Shown here piece by piece: positions 7,899-15,754 of a stretch of DNA of 22,060 bases. How positions within the stretch are numbered: position 1 is the stretch's first letter; every line of letters starts with the position of its first letter. The stretch is from the NCBI GenBank assembly GCA_029938185.1, contig JAOZVK010000029.1, positions 1 to 22,060 on the forward strand. The letters are read 5' to 3'. This stretch comes from Bacteroidales bacterium (lineage in GTDB: Bacteria; Bacteroidota; Bacteroidia; Bacteroidales; JAOZVK01). Both the position numbers and the translations under genes were made by a program. The notes below the pieces were generated by a model. That model made no database searches, was not told the origin of the DNA, and saw only the letters and a program-made list of their open reading frames with translations.

Positions 7899-7915
7899 TT
7901 TAAACTTTAATTAGG

Positions 7916-8335
7916 ATGTTACAACCGAAGAAAACTAAGTATAGAAAGCAGCAAAAAGGGAGAATGAAAGGAAATTCACAACGAGGAAATCAGCTAGCGT
8001 TTGGTTCTTTTGGAATTAAGGCACTTGAATCAACTTGGATAACAGGTAGACAAATTGAGGCTGCTCGTCAAGCTGTAACACGACATATGAAAAGAGAGGG
8101 ACAAATTTGGATTAGAATATTTCCAGATAAGCCTGTAACAAAAAAGCCAGCAGAAGTAAGAATGGGTAAAGGAAAAGGTGCTCCTGAACTTTTTGTTGCT
8201 AGAGTTACTCCTGGTAGAATATTATTCGAAGCAGAAGGAGTATCAATTGAAGTAGCTAAAGAAGCTTTAAGATTAGCAGCTCAGAAATTACCCATAATAA
8301 CTAAATTTATCGTTAGACGCGATTATGTCGAATAA
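7916..8335 (+). CDS. rplP: 50S ribosomal protein uL16
   Basis: uL16 organises the A-site region of the 50S subunit and is a late assembly protein. The 139-residue product begins MLQPKKTKYRKQQKGRMKG, typical for the family. It contains the loop PAEVRMGKGKGAPE (78-91) that approaches the CCA end of A-site tRNA. Arg82 corresponds to the arginine hydroxylated in E. coli. The C-terminal TKFIVRRDYVE is slightly longer than in E. coli but of ordinary Bacteroidota type. Confidence 0.97.
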   Translation: MLQPKKTKYRKQQKGRMKGNSQRGNQLAFGSFGIKALESTWITGRQIEAARQAVTRHMKREGQIWIRIFPDKPVTKKPAEVRMGKGKGAPELFVARVTPGRILFEAEGVSIEVAKEALRLAAQKLPIITKFIVRRDYVE

Positions 8336-8350
8336 TAAAATATATTACGA

Positions 8351-8554
8351 ATGAAAAATTCAGAAGTACAAGAATTATCTTCAAAGGAATTATTAGAAAA
8401 AATAGAAGAAGAAAAAGCATTATTAGTTCGACAAAAAATGAGTCATGCAATAACTCCTTTAGAAAATCCTCACAAAATAAAAGGAACAAGAAGGTTAATA
8501 GCTAGATTGATGACAGAGTTACGAAATAGAGAATTGAACGAAAATATGAAATAG
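8351..8554 (+). CDS. rpmC: 50S ribosomal protein uL29
   Basis: uL29 is a small two-helix protein at the tunnel exit beside uL23. The 67-residue product has the pattern MKNSEVQELSSKELLEKIEE, a central basic linker, and the conserved PHKIKGTRRLIARLMTELRNRE second helix. It starts 15 bases after rplP and is followed by rpsQ after 8 bases. Confidence 0.95.
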   Translation: MKNSEVQELSSKELLEKIEEEKALLVRQKMSHAITPLENPHKIKGTRRLIARLMTELRNRELNENMK

Positions 8555-8562
8555 GCTTTGTA

Positions 8563-8820
8563 ATGGAAAAAAGAAATTTGAGAAAAGAACGTATTGGCAT
8601 TGTTGTTAGTGATAAAATGGATAAATCTATTGTTGTAGCTATTAAAAGGAAACTGAAGCATACTATGTATGGAAAGTTTGTTAATAAAACAAAAAAATAT
8701 ATAGCACATGATGAGAAAAACACCTGTAACATTGGCGATAAAGTAAAAATAATGGAAACTAGACCTTTAAGTAAAAGGAAAAGTTGGAGATTAGTTGAAA
8801 TTGTTGAAAGAGCAAAATAA
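8563..8820 (+). CDS. rpsQ: 30S ribosomal protein uS17
   Basis: uS17 is a primary 16S rRNA-binding protein of OB-fold type that stabilises the 5' domain of the 30S subunit. The 85-residue product shows RIGIVVSDKMDKSIVVAIKR, then KHTMYGKFVNKTKKYIAHDE. The C-terminal GDKVKIMETRPLSKRKSWRL is diagnostic. The stop (TAA, 8818-8820) is followed two bases later by the rplN ATG, so coupling is likely. Confidence 0.97.
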   Translation: MEKRNLRKERIGIVVSDKMDKSIVVAIKRKLKHTMYGKFVNKTKKYIAHDEKNTCNIGDKVKIMETRPLSKRKSWRLVEIVERAK

Positions 8821-8822
8821 CC

Positions 8823-9188
8823 ATGATACAACAAGAAAGTAGATTAGCAGTTGCAGATAATAGTGGTGCAAAAGAGGTTTTGTGTATAAGAGTATTAGGT
8901 GGAACCAATAGAAGATTTGCATCAATAGGTGATAAGATTGTAGTTACAATAAAAAGTGCAATACCATCTAGTGATGTAAAAAAAGGTACCATTAGCACAG
9001 CTGTTATAGTTAGAACAAAAAAAGAATTAAGAAGAACAGATGGATCATATATAAGATTTGATGATAACGCAGTTGTTCTTTTAAATAGTGCGGAAGAAAT
9101 GAGAGGTACTCGTATTTTCGGCCCTGTTGCTAGAGAATTACGAGTTAGTAATATGAAAATCATTTCACTAGCACCTGAAGTATTATAA
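8823..9188 (+). CDS. rplN: 50S ribosomal protein uL14
   Basis: uL14 lies at the subunit interface, forming bridges B5 and B8, and is the docking site of the silencing factor RsfS. The 121-residue product starts MIQQESRLAVADNSGAKEVL. It has the conserved IGDKIVVTIKSAIP segment and RGTRIFGPVAREL near the end. Length and motifs are fully standard. Confidence 0.97.
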   Translation: MIQQESRLAVADNSGAKEVLCIRVLGGTNRRFASIGDKIVVTIKSAIPSSDVKKGTISTAVIVRTKKELRRTDGSYIRFDDNAVVLLNSAEEMRGTRIFGPVARELRVSNMKIISLAPEVL

Positions 9189-9205
9189 AATTAAATAACT
9201 AAAGC

Positions 9206-9529
9206 ATGCAAAAAAAATTACATATTAAAAAGGGTGACATAGTTTATGTAAATGCAGGTGACGACAAAGGAAAAAAGGGAAAAATTCTTAGGGTTATTCC
9301 TAAAACAAACAGAGCAATTGTCGAGGGTATCAATATGGTTTCTAAGCATACAAAACCGAATGCTAATAATCCAGAAGGTGGTATTATTAAAAAAGAAGCT
9401 GCAATACATATATCAAATTTAATGTTGATAGATCCTTCAACAGGAAAACCAACAAGAGTTGGACGAAAAAAGAATGCTGACAATAAATTAGTACGATATT
9501 CAAAAAAATCGAAGGAGGAAATTAAGTAA
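9206..9529 (+). CDS. rplX: 50S ribosomal protein uL24
   Basis: uL24 initiates 50S assembly by binding 23S rRNA domain I. The 107-residue product begins with basic residues, then has the KOW motif GDIVYVNAGDDKGKKGKILR (11-30), followed by INMVSKHTKPN and the C-terminal PTRVGRK region. Its last codons (aag gag gaa) form the Shine-Dalgarno-like sequence for rplE, and the TAA stop shares one base with the rplE ATG (TAATG, 9527-9531). Confidence 0.97.
   Translation: MQKKLHIKKGDIVYVNAGDDKGKKGKILRVIPKTNRAIVEGINMVSKHTKPNANNPEGGIIKKEAAIHISNLMLIDPSTGKPTRVGRKKNADNKLVRYSKKSKEEIK
9512..9519 (+). promoter_or_regulatory. Shine-Dalgarno-like site for rplE
   Basis: AAGGAGGA lies inside the end of rplX, with GGAGG at 9514-9518 and the rplE ATG at 9529. 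The spacing of about 10 bases is slightly long. It stands out because nearly every other gene in the cluster is preceded by AT-rich sequence with no such element, as is usual in Bacteroidota. It also encodes the K-E-E of uL24, so selection on the protein could explain it. Confidence 0.45.
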
Positions 9530-10080
9530 TGGAATATACACCTACATTAAAAAAAATATATTTAGAAAAAATAGTTCCAAGTTTAAAAAATGAGTTTGGC
9601 TATAGTAGTGTTATGCAAGTTCCTAAACTTAGTAAAATAGTAGTTAATCAAGGTGTTGGGAATGCTGTAGCTGATAAAAAATTAATTGATATAGCAGTAG
9701 AAGAATTAACATCTATAACTGGACAAAAGGCTATTAAAACCTTATCAAAAAAAGATATATCTAATTTTAAATTAAGGAAGAGAATGCCAATTGGTGTTAT
9801 GGTTACTTTAAGAAAGGATAATATGTATGAATTTCTTGATAGATTAATTTCTGTTTCTTTACCAAGGATAAGGGATTTCAATGGTGTTTCTAGTAAACTG
9901 GACGGAAGAGGAAATTATTCTCTTGGCATTGAAGAACAAATAATATTTCCCGAAATTGATATTGATAAAATTAATAAAATACTGGGAATGAATATTACCT
10001 TTGTTACATCTGCGAAAACTGATGAAGAGGGTTATGCATTACTGAAAGAATTCGGATTACCTTTTAAAAAACGAAATTAA
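9529..10080 (+). CDS. rplE: 50S ribosomal protein uL5
   Basis: uL5 binds 5S rRNA and contacts P-site tRNA and the 30S head. The product has 183 residues. LSKIVVNQGVGNAVADKK (34-51), TGQKAIKTLSKKDISNFKLR and RDFNGVSSKLDGRGNYSLGI are family signatures. The end, TSAKTDEEGYALLKEFGLPF, is also typical. Translation probably couples to rplX through the TAATG overlap and a Shine-Dalgarno-like GGAGG. Confidence 0.97.
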   Translation: MEYTPTLKKIYLEKIVPSLKNEFGYSSVMQVPKLSKIVVNQGVGNAVADKKLIDIAVEELTSITGQKAIKTLSKKDISNFKLRKRMPIGVMVTLRKDNMYEFLDRLISVSLPRIRDFNGVSSKLDGRGNYSLGIEEQIIFPEIDIDKINKILGMNITFVTSAKTDEEGYALLKEFGLPFKKRN

Positions 10081-10081
10081 T

Positions 10082-10351
10082 ATGGCTAAAGAATCAATGA
10101 AAGCTCGTGAAGTTAAAAGACAAAAGTTAGTTGATAAGTATGCAGCTAAACGAGCTAAGCTAAAAGCAGAAGGAGACTATGTAGGACTACAGAAATTACC
10201 TAAAAATTCAAGCCGTGTAAGATTGCACAACAGATGTAAATTAACTGGTAGACCTAAAGGATATATGAGACAATTTGGAATTAGTAGGATTACATTTAGA
10301 GAAATGGCTTCTAATGGATTAATTCCAGGTATAAGAAAAGCAAGTTGGTAA
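10082..10351 (+). CDS. rpsN: 30S ribosomal protein uS14 (long, zinc-free type)
   Basis: uS14 is needed for 30S head assembly. At 89 residues this is the long form. The short 61-residue zinc form has two CxxC motifs; here there is one cysteine (NRCKLTGRPKGYMRQFGISR), so it does not bind zinc in the usual way. The C-terminal GLIPGIRKASW is the canonical ending. It begins one base after the rplE stop. Confidence 0.97.
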   Translation: MAKESMKAREVKRQKLVDKYAAKRAKLKAEGDYVGLQKLPKNSSRVRLHNRCKLTGRPKGYMRQFGISRITFREMASNGLIPGIRKASW

Positions 10352-10369
10352 TTTAACAAAAAATTAGAA

Positions 10370-10765
10370 ATGACAGATTCTATAGCTGATTATTTAACTA
10401 GAATAAGAAATGCCATTATGGCAAAGCATAAGATAGTAGAAATACCTGCTTCAAATTTAAAAAAGGAGATAACTAAAATTTTATATGACCAAGGTTATAT
10501 ATTAAGTTATAAGTTTGAAGACAACGAGGTACAAGGATTGATTAAAATTGCATTGAAGTATCATCCAAAAACAAAAACACCTGCGATAAAAAAGATAGAA
10601 CGTATAAGTAGACCTGGATTAAGGAAGTACGTAAATAAAGACGGTATACCAAGAGTATTAAATGGTCTTGGAATAGCAATTATGTCAACCTCAAAAGGTG
10701 TTATTACTGATAAAGATGCAAGATATAAAAGCGTTGGTGGTGAAGTTTTGTGTTATTTATATTAA
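10370..10765 (+). CDS. rpsH: 30S ribosomal protein uS8
   Basis: uS8 is a primary binder of 16S rRNA helix 21 in the 30S platform. The 131-residue product starts MTDSIADYLTRIRNAIMAKH. The C-terminal domain has RISRPGLRKYVNKDGIPRV and ends VGGEVLCYLY, both typical. In E. coli uS8 represses the spc operon by binding near the rplE start; no helix-21 mimic is recognisable by eye around 9500-9550 here. Confidence 0.97.
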   Translation: MTDSIADYLTRIRNAIMAKHKIVEIPASNLKKEITKILYDQGYILSYKFEDNEVQGLIKIALKYHPKTKTPAIKKIERISRPGLRKYVNKDGIPRVLNGLGIAIMSTSKGVITDKDARYKSVGGEVLCYLY

Positions 10766-10775
10766 TATTTAGAAA

Positions 10776-11333
10776 ATGTCTAGAATTGGAAGAGCGATTA
10801 TTTATTTACCCAATGGAGTAAATTTAACAATATCAAACTGCAATGTTGTTACTGTAAAAGGAAACTTGGGAGAATTAACACAAAAAGTAGACCCTGATAT
10901 TAAAGTAATCGTAAACGAAAATCAGGTAAGAGTTGAAAGATCAACAGAACAGAAAAAGCATAAAGCTTTGCATGGTTTATATAGATCTTTGATTAATAAT
11001 ATGGTGGAAGGTGTATCAAAAGGTTTTGAAATTAAACAAGAATTAGTCGGAGTTGGATACAGAGCAACAACTAAAGGTCAATTATTAGAGTTATCTTTAG
11101 GATATTCGCATATAATATATTTTGAAATACCACCTGAAGTAAAAGTTGAGGCTGTAACAGAAAGAAGAGCTAATCCTATAATAACATTAAAAAGTTTTGA
11201 TAAACAATTACTAGGACAAATAGCTGCAAAAATACGATCTTTTAGAAAGCCAGAACCATATAAAGGTAAAGGAATTAAATTTGTAGGCGAGCAGTTAAGA
11301 CGAAAAGCTGGTAAAGCTGCTGCAGGTATGTAA
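10776..11333 (+). CDS. rplF: 50S ribosomal protein uL6
   Basis: uL6 consists of two similar domains and binds 23S rRNA near the factor-binding site and sarcin-ricin loop. The 185-residue product starts MSRIGRAIIYLPNGVNL. The GLYRSLINNMVEGVSKGFE segment and the C-terminal RSFRKPEPYKGKGIKFVGE are diagnostic. It ends GKAAAGM and is followed closely by rplR. Confidence 0.97.
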   Translation: MSRIGRAIIYLPNGVNLTISNCNVVTVKGNLGELTQKVDPDIKVIVNENQVRVERSTEQKKHKALHGLYRSLINNMVEGVSKGFEIKQELVGVGYRATTKGQLLELSLGYSHIIYFEIPPEVKVEAVTERRANPIITLKSFDKQLLGQIAAKIRSFRKPEPYKGKGIKFVGEQLRRKAGKAAAGM

Positions 11334-11354
11334 TTGAAATTAATAAGAGAAATT

Positions 11355-11708
11355 ATGGCTTTGTCAAAGCAAAAAAGAAGATTTCGGATAAAAAAGAGAA
11401 TACGAAAAATAATCTCAGGTACAAAAGAGAAGCCTCGTATGTCAGTTTTTAGAAGTAATAGACATATTTCGGTACAGCTTATTGATGATATAAGTGGTAA
11501 AACAATGGTCTCTATATCTTCTAAGAATAAGGAAATTACAAAAAAAATAACCAAAGCTGAACAAGCTAAGTTAGTTGGTAAAATGATAGCTGAAAAAGCA
11601 AAAAACTCAGGAATAGAGAATGTTGTTTTTGATAGAAATGGCTATTTATATCATGGTAGAGTAAAAAAAATAGCTGAATCAGCTAGAGAAAATGGACTTA
11701 AATTTTAA
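11355..11708 (+). CDS. rplR: 50S ribosomal protein uL18
   Basis: uL18 binds 5S rRNA in the central protuberance. From the ATG at 11355 the product has 117 residues: MALSKQKRRFRIKKRIRKII, then GTKEKPRMSVFRSNRHISVQ, and finally GYLYHGRVKKIAESARENGL. The earlier TTG at 11334 abuts the rplF stop and would add seven unconserved residues; MALSK is the usual Bacteroidota N-terminus. It is followed 6 bases later by rpsE. Confidence 0.96.
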   Translation: MALSKQKRRFRIKKRIRKIISGTKEKPRMSVFRSNRHISVQLIDDISGKTMVSISSKNKEITKKITKAEQAKLVGKMIAEKAKNSGIENVVFDRNGYLYHGRVKKIAESARENGLKF

Positions 11709-11714
11709 TGGAAT

Positions 11715-12230
11715 ATGTCAACAAGTATTAGAAAAGTAAAAACAAGTGATTTGGAGCTAAAAGACCGCTTAGTAGCTATTAAAAGAGTTACTAAAGTTAC
11801 TAAAGGAGGTAGAACATTTAGTTTTTCTGCAATTGTGGTAGTTGGCGATGAAAATGGGATTGTAGGATATGGTTTAGGAAAAGCAAATGAAGTTACTACA
11901 GCTATTGCAAAGGGAGTTGAAGATGCTAAGAAGAATTTAATTAAAGTCCCTATCTATAAAGGAACAATACCTCATGAGCAAGTTTCGAAGTTTGGAGGTG
12001 CAAATGTTTTTATTAAGCCTGCATCTCATGGAACAGGAGTAAAAGCTGGAGGTGCGATGCGTGCTGTTTTAGAAAGTGTTGGAATAACTGATGTTTTAGC
12101 AAAATCGAAAGGTTCATCTAATCCTCATAATTTAGTTAAAGCAACAATTAAAGCTCTAACGGAATTAAGAGATGTTAAAACGATTGCACAACACAGAGGA
12201 GTTAGTATTCAAAAAATTTTCAATGGATAA
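11715..12230 (+). CDS. rpsE: 30S ribosomal protein uS5
   Basis: uS5 contributes to decoding fidelity and the mRNA entry site. The 171-residue product has the N-terminal double-stranded RNA-binding-like domain: RLVAIKRVTKVTKGGRTFSF (18-37) and GDENGIVGYGLGKANEV (44-60). The C-terminal domain includes GGAMRAVLESVGITDVLAKS. The spectinomycin loop around KVTKGGR appears intact, with no deletion. Confidence 0.97.
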   Translation: MSTSIRKVKTSDLELKDRLVAIKRVTKVTKGGRTFSFSAIVVVGDENGIVGYGLGKANEVTTAIAKGVEDAKKNLIKVPIYKGTIPHEQVSKFGGANVFIKPASHGTGVKAGGAMRAVLESVGITDVLAKSKGSSNPHNLVKATIKALTELRDVKTIAQHRGVSIQKIFNG

Positions 12231-12245
12231 GATAATTTTGAAATT

Positions 12246-12425
12246 ATGGCTAAAATAAGAGTTACCCTAGTTAAAAGTAAAATTGGTAGCACAAAAAGAC
12301 AGAAAAGAACCCTACAAGCCTTAGGGCTTAGGAAAATTAATTCAATAGTAGAGCATGAAGCCACACCTCAAATATTAGGAATGGTAAAGAAAGTTAGTCA
12401 TTTGATTACAGTAAAAGAAGTTTAG
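12246..12425 (+). CDS. rpmD: 50S ribosomal protein uL30
   Basis: This 59-residue gene is below the usual ORF length cutoff but is clear in sequence and position. The product starts MAKIRVTLVKSKIGSTKRQK, has the conserved TLQALGLRKINSIVEHE centre, and ends VKKVSHLITVKEV. uL30 is a small 50S protein next to helix 38. It fills the gap between rpsE (15 bases upstream) and rplO (4 bases downstream), the conserved spc-operon order. The start ATG at 12246 follows an AT-rich leader. Confidence 0.96.
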   Translation: MAKIRVTLVKSKIGSTKRQKRTLQALGLRKINSIVEHEATPQILGMVKKVSHLITVKEV

Positions 12426-12429
12426 TATT

Positions 12430-12876
12430 ATGGATTTAAGTAATTTAAAAGCTTCTAAAGGAGCTACTAAGAAAAAAAAGAGAATAGGAAGAGGACAAGG
12501 TTCAGGTAGAGGTGGTACCTCAACAAGGGGGCATAAAGGTGCTAAATCAAGATCAGGATATTCAAGAAAAGGTGGTTTTGAAGGTGGACAAATGCCTCTA
12601 CAAAGAAGGATTCCAAAGTTTGGTTTTAAAAATATAAACAGAAAAGAATATAAAGCTGTTAATATTGGTGATATACAGAGAATAGCAGAAGCTGAATCAT
12701 TGACTTCTATAAAAATTGAAGATTTAGTAAAATACGGATTAATTCGTAAAAATGAAAAGGCAAAGATTTTAGGAAGTGGAAAACTAAGCATTAAATTAGA
12801 TATAAATGCAAATGCATTTTCTAAATCAGCAAAATCAGCAATAGAAGAATTAGGAGGTACTGCTAATAAAATATAA
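12430..12876 (+). CDS. rplO: 50S ribosomal protein uL15
   Basis: uL15 is a late 50S assembly protein with a long basic N-terminal tail that threads through 23S rRNA. In the 148-residue product the glycine- and arginine-rich GRGQGSGRGGTSTRGHKGAK (starting near residue 21) and GFEGGQMPLQRRIPKFGF match the family. The globular C-terminal half includes a KAKILGSGKLSIKLDI motif. It is followed 5 bases later by secY, as in the E. coli spc operon. Confidence 0.97.
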   Translation: MDLSNLKASKGATKKKKRIGRGQGSGRGGTSTRGHKGAKSRSGYSRKGGFEGGQMPLQRRIPKFGFKNINRKEYKAVNIGDIQRIAEAESLTSIKIEDLVKYGLIRKNEKAKILGSGKLSIKLDINANAFSKSAKSAIEELGGTANKI

Positions 12877-12881
12877 AATTA

Positions 12882-14219
12882 ATGAGAGGTTTAATAGAAA
12901 CATTAAAAAATATATATAGGATTGAAGATTTGCGTAATCGTATACTTACAACCCTAGGTTTTATTTTAATTTATAGGTTAGGAGCACATGTAGTGATCCC
13001 TGGAGTAGATCCTATGCAATTAGAACAATTGCAGGCTCAATCACAAGGTGGAATAATGGGGATACTAAACATGTTTTCAGGTGGAGCATTTGCTAATGCA
13101 TCTATTTTCGCTTTGGGAATAATGCCATATATTTCTGCATCTATTGTAATACAACTTTTGAGTATGGCTATTCCATATTTTCAAAGATTGCAACGTGAGG
13201 GTGAAAGTGGAAGAAAGAAAATAAATCAAATAACAAGATATTTGACTGTTTTAATAACTGCTGGACAAGCTCCTAGTTATATAGCAAACCTAAAAATGCA
13301 ATTACCTGCATCTGCTTTTGTTATGGATGGTGGGTTTTTCTGGATTTCTTCAATTGTAATACTAGTGTCAGGTACTTTGTTTGTTATGTGGTTAGGTGAG
13401 AGGATTACTGACAAAGGAATTGGTAATGGAATATCATTGTTAATAATGATTGGTATTATAGCAAGATTACCTTTTTCTTTATTTGCAGAGTTTTTCTCTA
13501 GAATTGAGGAGCAAGGAGGAGGTTTGGTAGCTTTTCTTGTAGAAATGGTTGTACTATTTTTAGTTTTTGTTGCAACAATTGCTTTAGTACAAGGAACTAG
13601 ACGAATACCTGTACAATATGCAAAAAGAGTAGTAGGTAATAAGCAATATGGTGGTGTTCGTCAGTATATTCCATTAAAGGTAAATGCAGCTGGTGTAATG
13701 CCAATTATTTTTGCACAAGCATTGATGTTTATTCCATTAATGTTATCGAATTTTGATACTGAAACAACAACTGGAATAGCTGCTGCTTTCTCTGATATGA
13801 CTGGATTTTGGTATAATCTGACTTTTGCATTATTAGTTATTATTTTTACATATTTTTATACTGCAATTACAATAAATCCTACTCAAATGGCTGAGGATAT
13901 GAAAAAGAATAACGGATTTATTCCTGGAGTAAAACCTGGAAAGAAAACAGTAGAATTTCTAGATGCCGTAATGTCAAGAATTACTTTACCGGGTTCTATT
14001 TTTTTAGCATTAGTTGCTATTTTGCCTGCTTTTGCAATGATAGCTGGAGTAAATAATCAATTTGCACAGTTTTTTGGTGGTACATCTTTGTTAATTTTGG
14101 TAGGAGTTGTGTTAGACACATTGCAACAGATAGAAAGTCATTTATTGATGAGGCATTATGATGGGCTAATGAAATCTGGAAGGATAAAAGGAAGACCTGG
14201 TAGCGCTGTTACTATTTAA
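12882..14219 (+). CDS. secY: Preprotein translocase subunit SecY
   Basis: SecY is the protein-conducting channel of the inner membrane, acting with SecE, SecG and SecA or the ribosome. The 445-residue protein has the length and hydrophobic pattern for ten membrane segments. The plug and second segment carry GGAFANASIFALGIMPYISA (67-86). ITDKGIGNGISL (175-186) and RRIPVQYAKR (240-249) mark the conserved mid-region. The cytosolic loop FIPGVKPG (346-353) is the site of SecA and ribosome contact. The end is GRPGSAVTI. Placement after rplO is universal in bacteria. Confidence 0.97.
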   Translation: MRGLIETLKNIYRIEDLRNRILTTLGFILIYRLGAHVVIPGVDPMQLEQLQAQSQGGIMGILNMFSGGAFANASIFALGIMPYISASIVIQLLSMAIPYFQRLQREGESGRKKINQITRYLTVLITAGQAPSYIANLKMQLPASAFVMDGGFFWISSIVILVSGTLFVMWLGERITDKGIGNGISLLIMIGIIARLPFSLFAEFFSRIEEQGGGLVAFLVEMVVLFLVFVATIALVQGTRRIPVQYAKRVVGNKQYGGVRQYIPLKVNAAGVMPIIFAQALMFIPLMLSNFDTETTTGIAAAFSDMTGFWYNLTFALLVIIFTYFYTAITINPTQMAEDMKKNNGFIPGVKPGKKTVEFLDAVMSRITLPGSIFLALVAILPAFAMIAGVNNQFAQFFGGTSLLILVGVVLDTLQQIESHLLMRHYDGLMKSGRIKGRPGSAVTI

Positions 14220-14229
14220 TTTTTTTTTG

Positions 14230-15006
14230 ATGATTTACTACAAGACAGACGAGGAGATAGAATTATTGAGAGAAAGTAATATGTTGGTTGCTAAAACACA
14301 TGGTGAATTGACAAAGTGGATTAAAGCAGGAGTTAAAACTCTTAAACTGGATAAGATTGCTGAAGAATTTATAAGAGATAACAATGCAATTCCTGGTTTT
14401 TTGGGATACGGAGGGTTTCCTAATACTTTATGTATATCAATAAACAGTACTGTGGTTCATGGAATTCCTTCAAAATATGAATTAAAAGAAGGTGATATAG
14501 TGTCCATAGATTGTGGTGTTGTTAAAAATATGTTTTATGGAGATTCTGCATATACATTCACTGTGGGTGAGATAAGTTCTGACGTGAAAAAATTATTGAA
14601 AGTAACAAAAGAAGCTTTGTATTTAGGAATAGAAAAAGCAATAGCAGGAAATAGAATAGGTGATATTGGTAATATAATACAAAATCATGCAGAAAAAAAT
14701 GGTTTTGCAGTTGTAAGAGAAATGGTTGGACATGGTATAGGTAAGAGTTTACATGAAAAACCAGAAGTACCTAATTATGGAAGAAGAGGAACTGGTATTA
14801 AATTAAAAAAAGGTTTGGTGATAGCAATTGAACCAATGATTAATTTAGGAAGGAAAGATATTATACAAAAATCTGATGGCTGGACTGTTAAAACTATTGA
14901 TAATCTTCCGTCAGCACACTTTGAACATACTATAGCAATTAAAAAAGGCAAAGCAGATATATTATCATCTTTTGAATTTATTGAAAAAGTAACAAAAAAT
15001 CAGTAA
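14230..15006 (+). CDS. map: Methionine aminopeptidase type I
   Basis: MetAP removes the initiator methionine from nascent proteins with small second residues. The 258-residue product has all five metal ligands: Asp94 (SIDCG), Asp105 (YGDSAY), His168 (VGHGIG), Glu201 (IAIEPM) and Glu232 (HFEHT). His77 (TVVHGIP) is the conserved active-site histidine. I chose the ATG at 14230 over the TTG at 14227, which adds one residue only. A run of eight T lies just upstream of the start. Its place between secY and infA is found in many Gram-positives and in part of the Bacteroidota. Type Ia (no N-terminal zinc extension). Confidence 0.96.
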   Translation: MIYYKTDEEIELLRESNMLVAKTHGELTKWIKAGVKTLKLDKIAEEFIRDNNAIPGFLGYGGFPNTLCISINSTVVHGIPSKYELKEGDIVSIDCGVVKNMFYGDSAYTFTVGEISSDVKKLLKVTKEALYLGIEKAIAGNRIGDIGNIIQNHAEKNGFAVVREMVGHGIGKSLHEKPEVPNYGRRGTGIKLKKGLVIAIEPMINLGRKDIIQKSDGWTVKTIDNLPSAHFEHTIAIKKGKADILSSFEFIEKVTKNQ

Positions 15007-15010
15007 AACT

Positions 15011-15229
15011 ATGGCAAAGCAACCATCAATAGAACAAGACGGAGTTATTATAGAAGCATTGTCAAATGCAATGTTTAGAGTAGAATTGCAAAATGGACAT
15101 CAAATAACAGCACATATTTCTGGTAAAATGAGGATGCATTATATTAAAATTCTACCAGGAGATAAGGTTAAAGTTGAAATGTCTCCATATGATTTAACAA
15201 AAGGAAGAATAACATTTAGATATAAATAG
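15011..15229 (+). CDS. infA: Translation initiation factor IF-1
   Basis: IF-1 occupies the 30S A site during initiation and supports IF-2 and IF-3. The 72-residue product matches the family length exactly. It is a single OB fold: GVIIEALSNAMFRVELQNGH (11-30), AHISGKMRMHYIKILPGDKV, then MSPYDLTKGRITFRYK. Map ends 4 bases upstream, and rpmJ starts 2 bases after its stop. Confidence 0.97.
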   Translation: MAKQPSIEQDGVIIEALSNAMFRVELQNGHQITAHISGKMRMHYIKILPGDKVKVEMSPYDLTKGRITFRYK

Positions 15230-15231
15230 AA

Positions 15232-15348
15232 ATGAAAATAAAAGCATCAATAAAAAAGAGAACAGCAGATTGTAAAATTGTTAGAAGAAAAGGTCGATTG
15301 TATATTATTAATAAAAAGAATCCTAAATATAAACAACGACAAGGGTAA
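15232..15348 (+). CDS. rpmJ: 50S ribosomal protein bL36 (zinc-ligand-poor type)
   Basis: This 38-residue gene is too short for standard ORF lists. The product begins MKIKASIKKRTADCKIVRRK and ends NKKNPKYKQRQG, the bL36 signature. Zinc-binding bL36 uses Cys11, Cys14, Cys27 and His33; here these positions are Thr, Cys14, Asn and Tyr, so the zinc site is lost. This is the form I recall from Bacteroidota. bL36 stabilises 23S rRNA below the factor-binding region. Its position between infA and rpsM is conserved. Confidence 0.96.
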   Translation: MKIKASIKKRTADCKIVRRKGRLYIINKKNPKYKQRQG

Positions 15349-15370
15349 TAATATTTAAAAATTAATTAAT

Positions 15371-15745
15371 ATGAGAATAGTAGGAGTTGATATTCCAAAT
15401 AATAAGAGAGGTGAAATAGGACTTACATATATTTATGGAATAGGGAGAAGTACTGCTAAAAAAATATTAGAGAAAGCTGAAGTTGATAAAAATATTAAAG
15501 TTAATGACTGGACTGATGAACAGGCTTCTAAAATTAGAAATATAATAAACGAAGATTATAAAATAGAAGGTGAATTAAGGTCTGAATATCAGTTAAATAT
15601 TAAAAGACTAATGGATATTGGTTCTTACAGAGGTATACGTCATAGAATTGGTTTACCAGTTAGAGGACAGACTACTAAAAATAATGCGAGAACAAGAAAA
15701 GGAAAGAGAAAAACAATTGCTAATAAGAAAAAAGCAACTAAATAG
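15371..15745 (+). CDS. rpsM: 30S ribosomal protein uS13
   Basis: uS13 sits at the top of the 30S head, forms bridges B1a/B1b and contacts P-site tRNA through its C-terminal tail. The 124-residue product has VGVDIPNNKRGEIGLTYIYG near the start, then a helix-two-turn-helix core. Further on come SYRGIRHRIGLPVRGQTTKN and the lysine-rich tail. It opens the alpha-operon part of the cluster, 22 bases after rpmJ. Confidence 0.97.
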   Translation: MRIVGVDIPNNKRGEIGLTYIYGIGRSTAKKILEKAEVDKNIKVNDWTDEQASKIRNIINEDYKIEGELRSEYQLNIKRLMDIGSYRGIRHRIGLPVRGQTTKNNARTRKGKRKTIANKKKATK

Positions 15746-15754
15746 GTTATTGAT

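Noticed and set aside
8759..9163. 134-codon minus-strand frame opposite rpsQ-rplN
   Set aside because: It is a shadow frame over two well-identified genes, with no independent signal.
11334..11354. TTG start extending rplR by seven residues
   Set aside because: It abuts the rplF stop, and MALSK at 11355 is the normal uL18 beginning.
11078..11554. 158-codon minus-strand frame opposite rplF-rplR
   Set aside because: It is the antisense shadow of two certain ribosomal protein genes and spans their junction; its residues reflect reversed basic codons.
12375..12791. 138-codon minus-strand frame opposite rpmD-rplO
   Set aside because: It is proline- and leucine-rich only because it reads the Gly/Arg/Lys-rich uL15 codons backwards.
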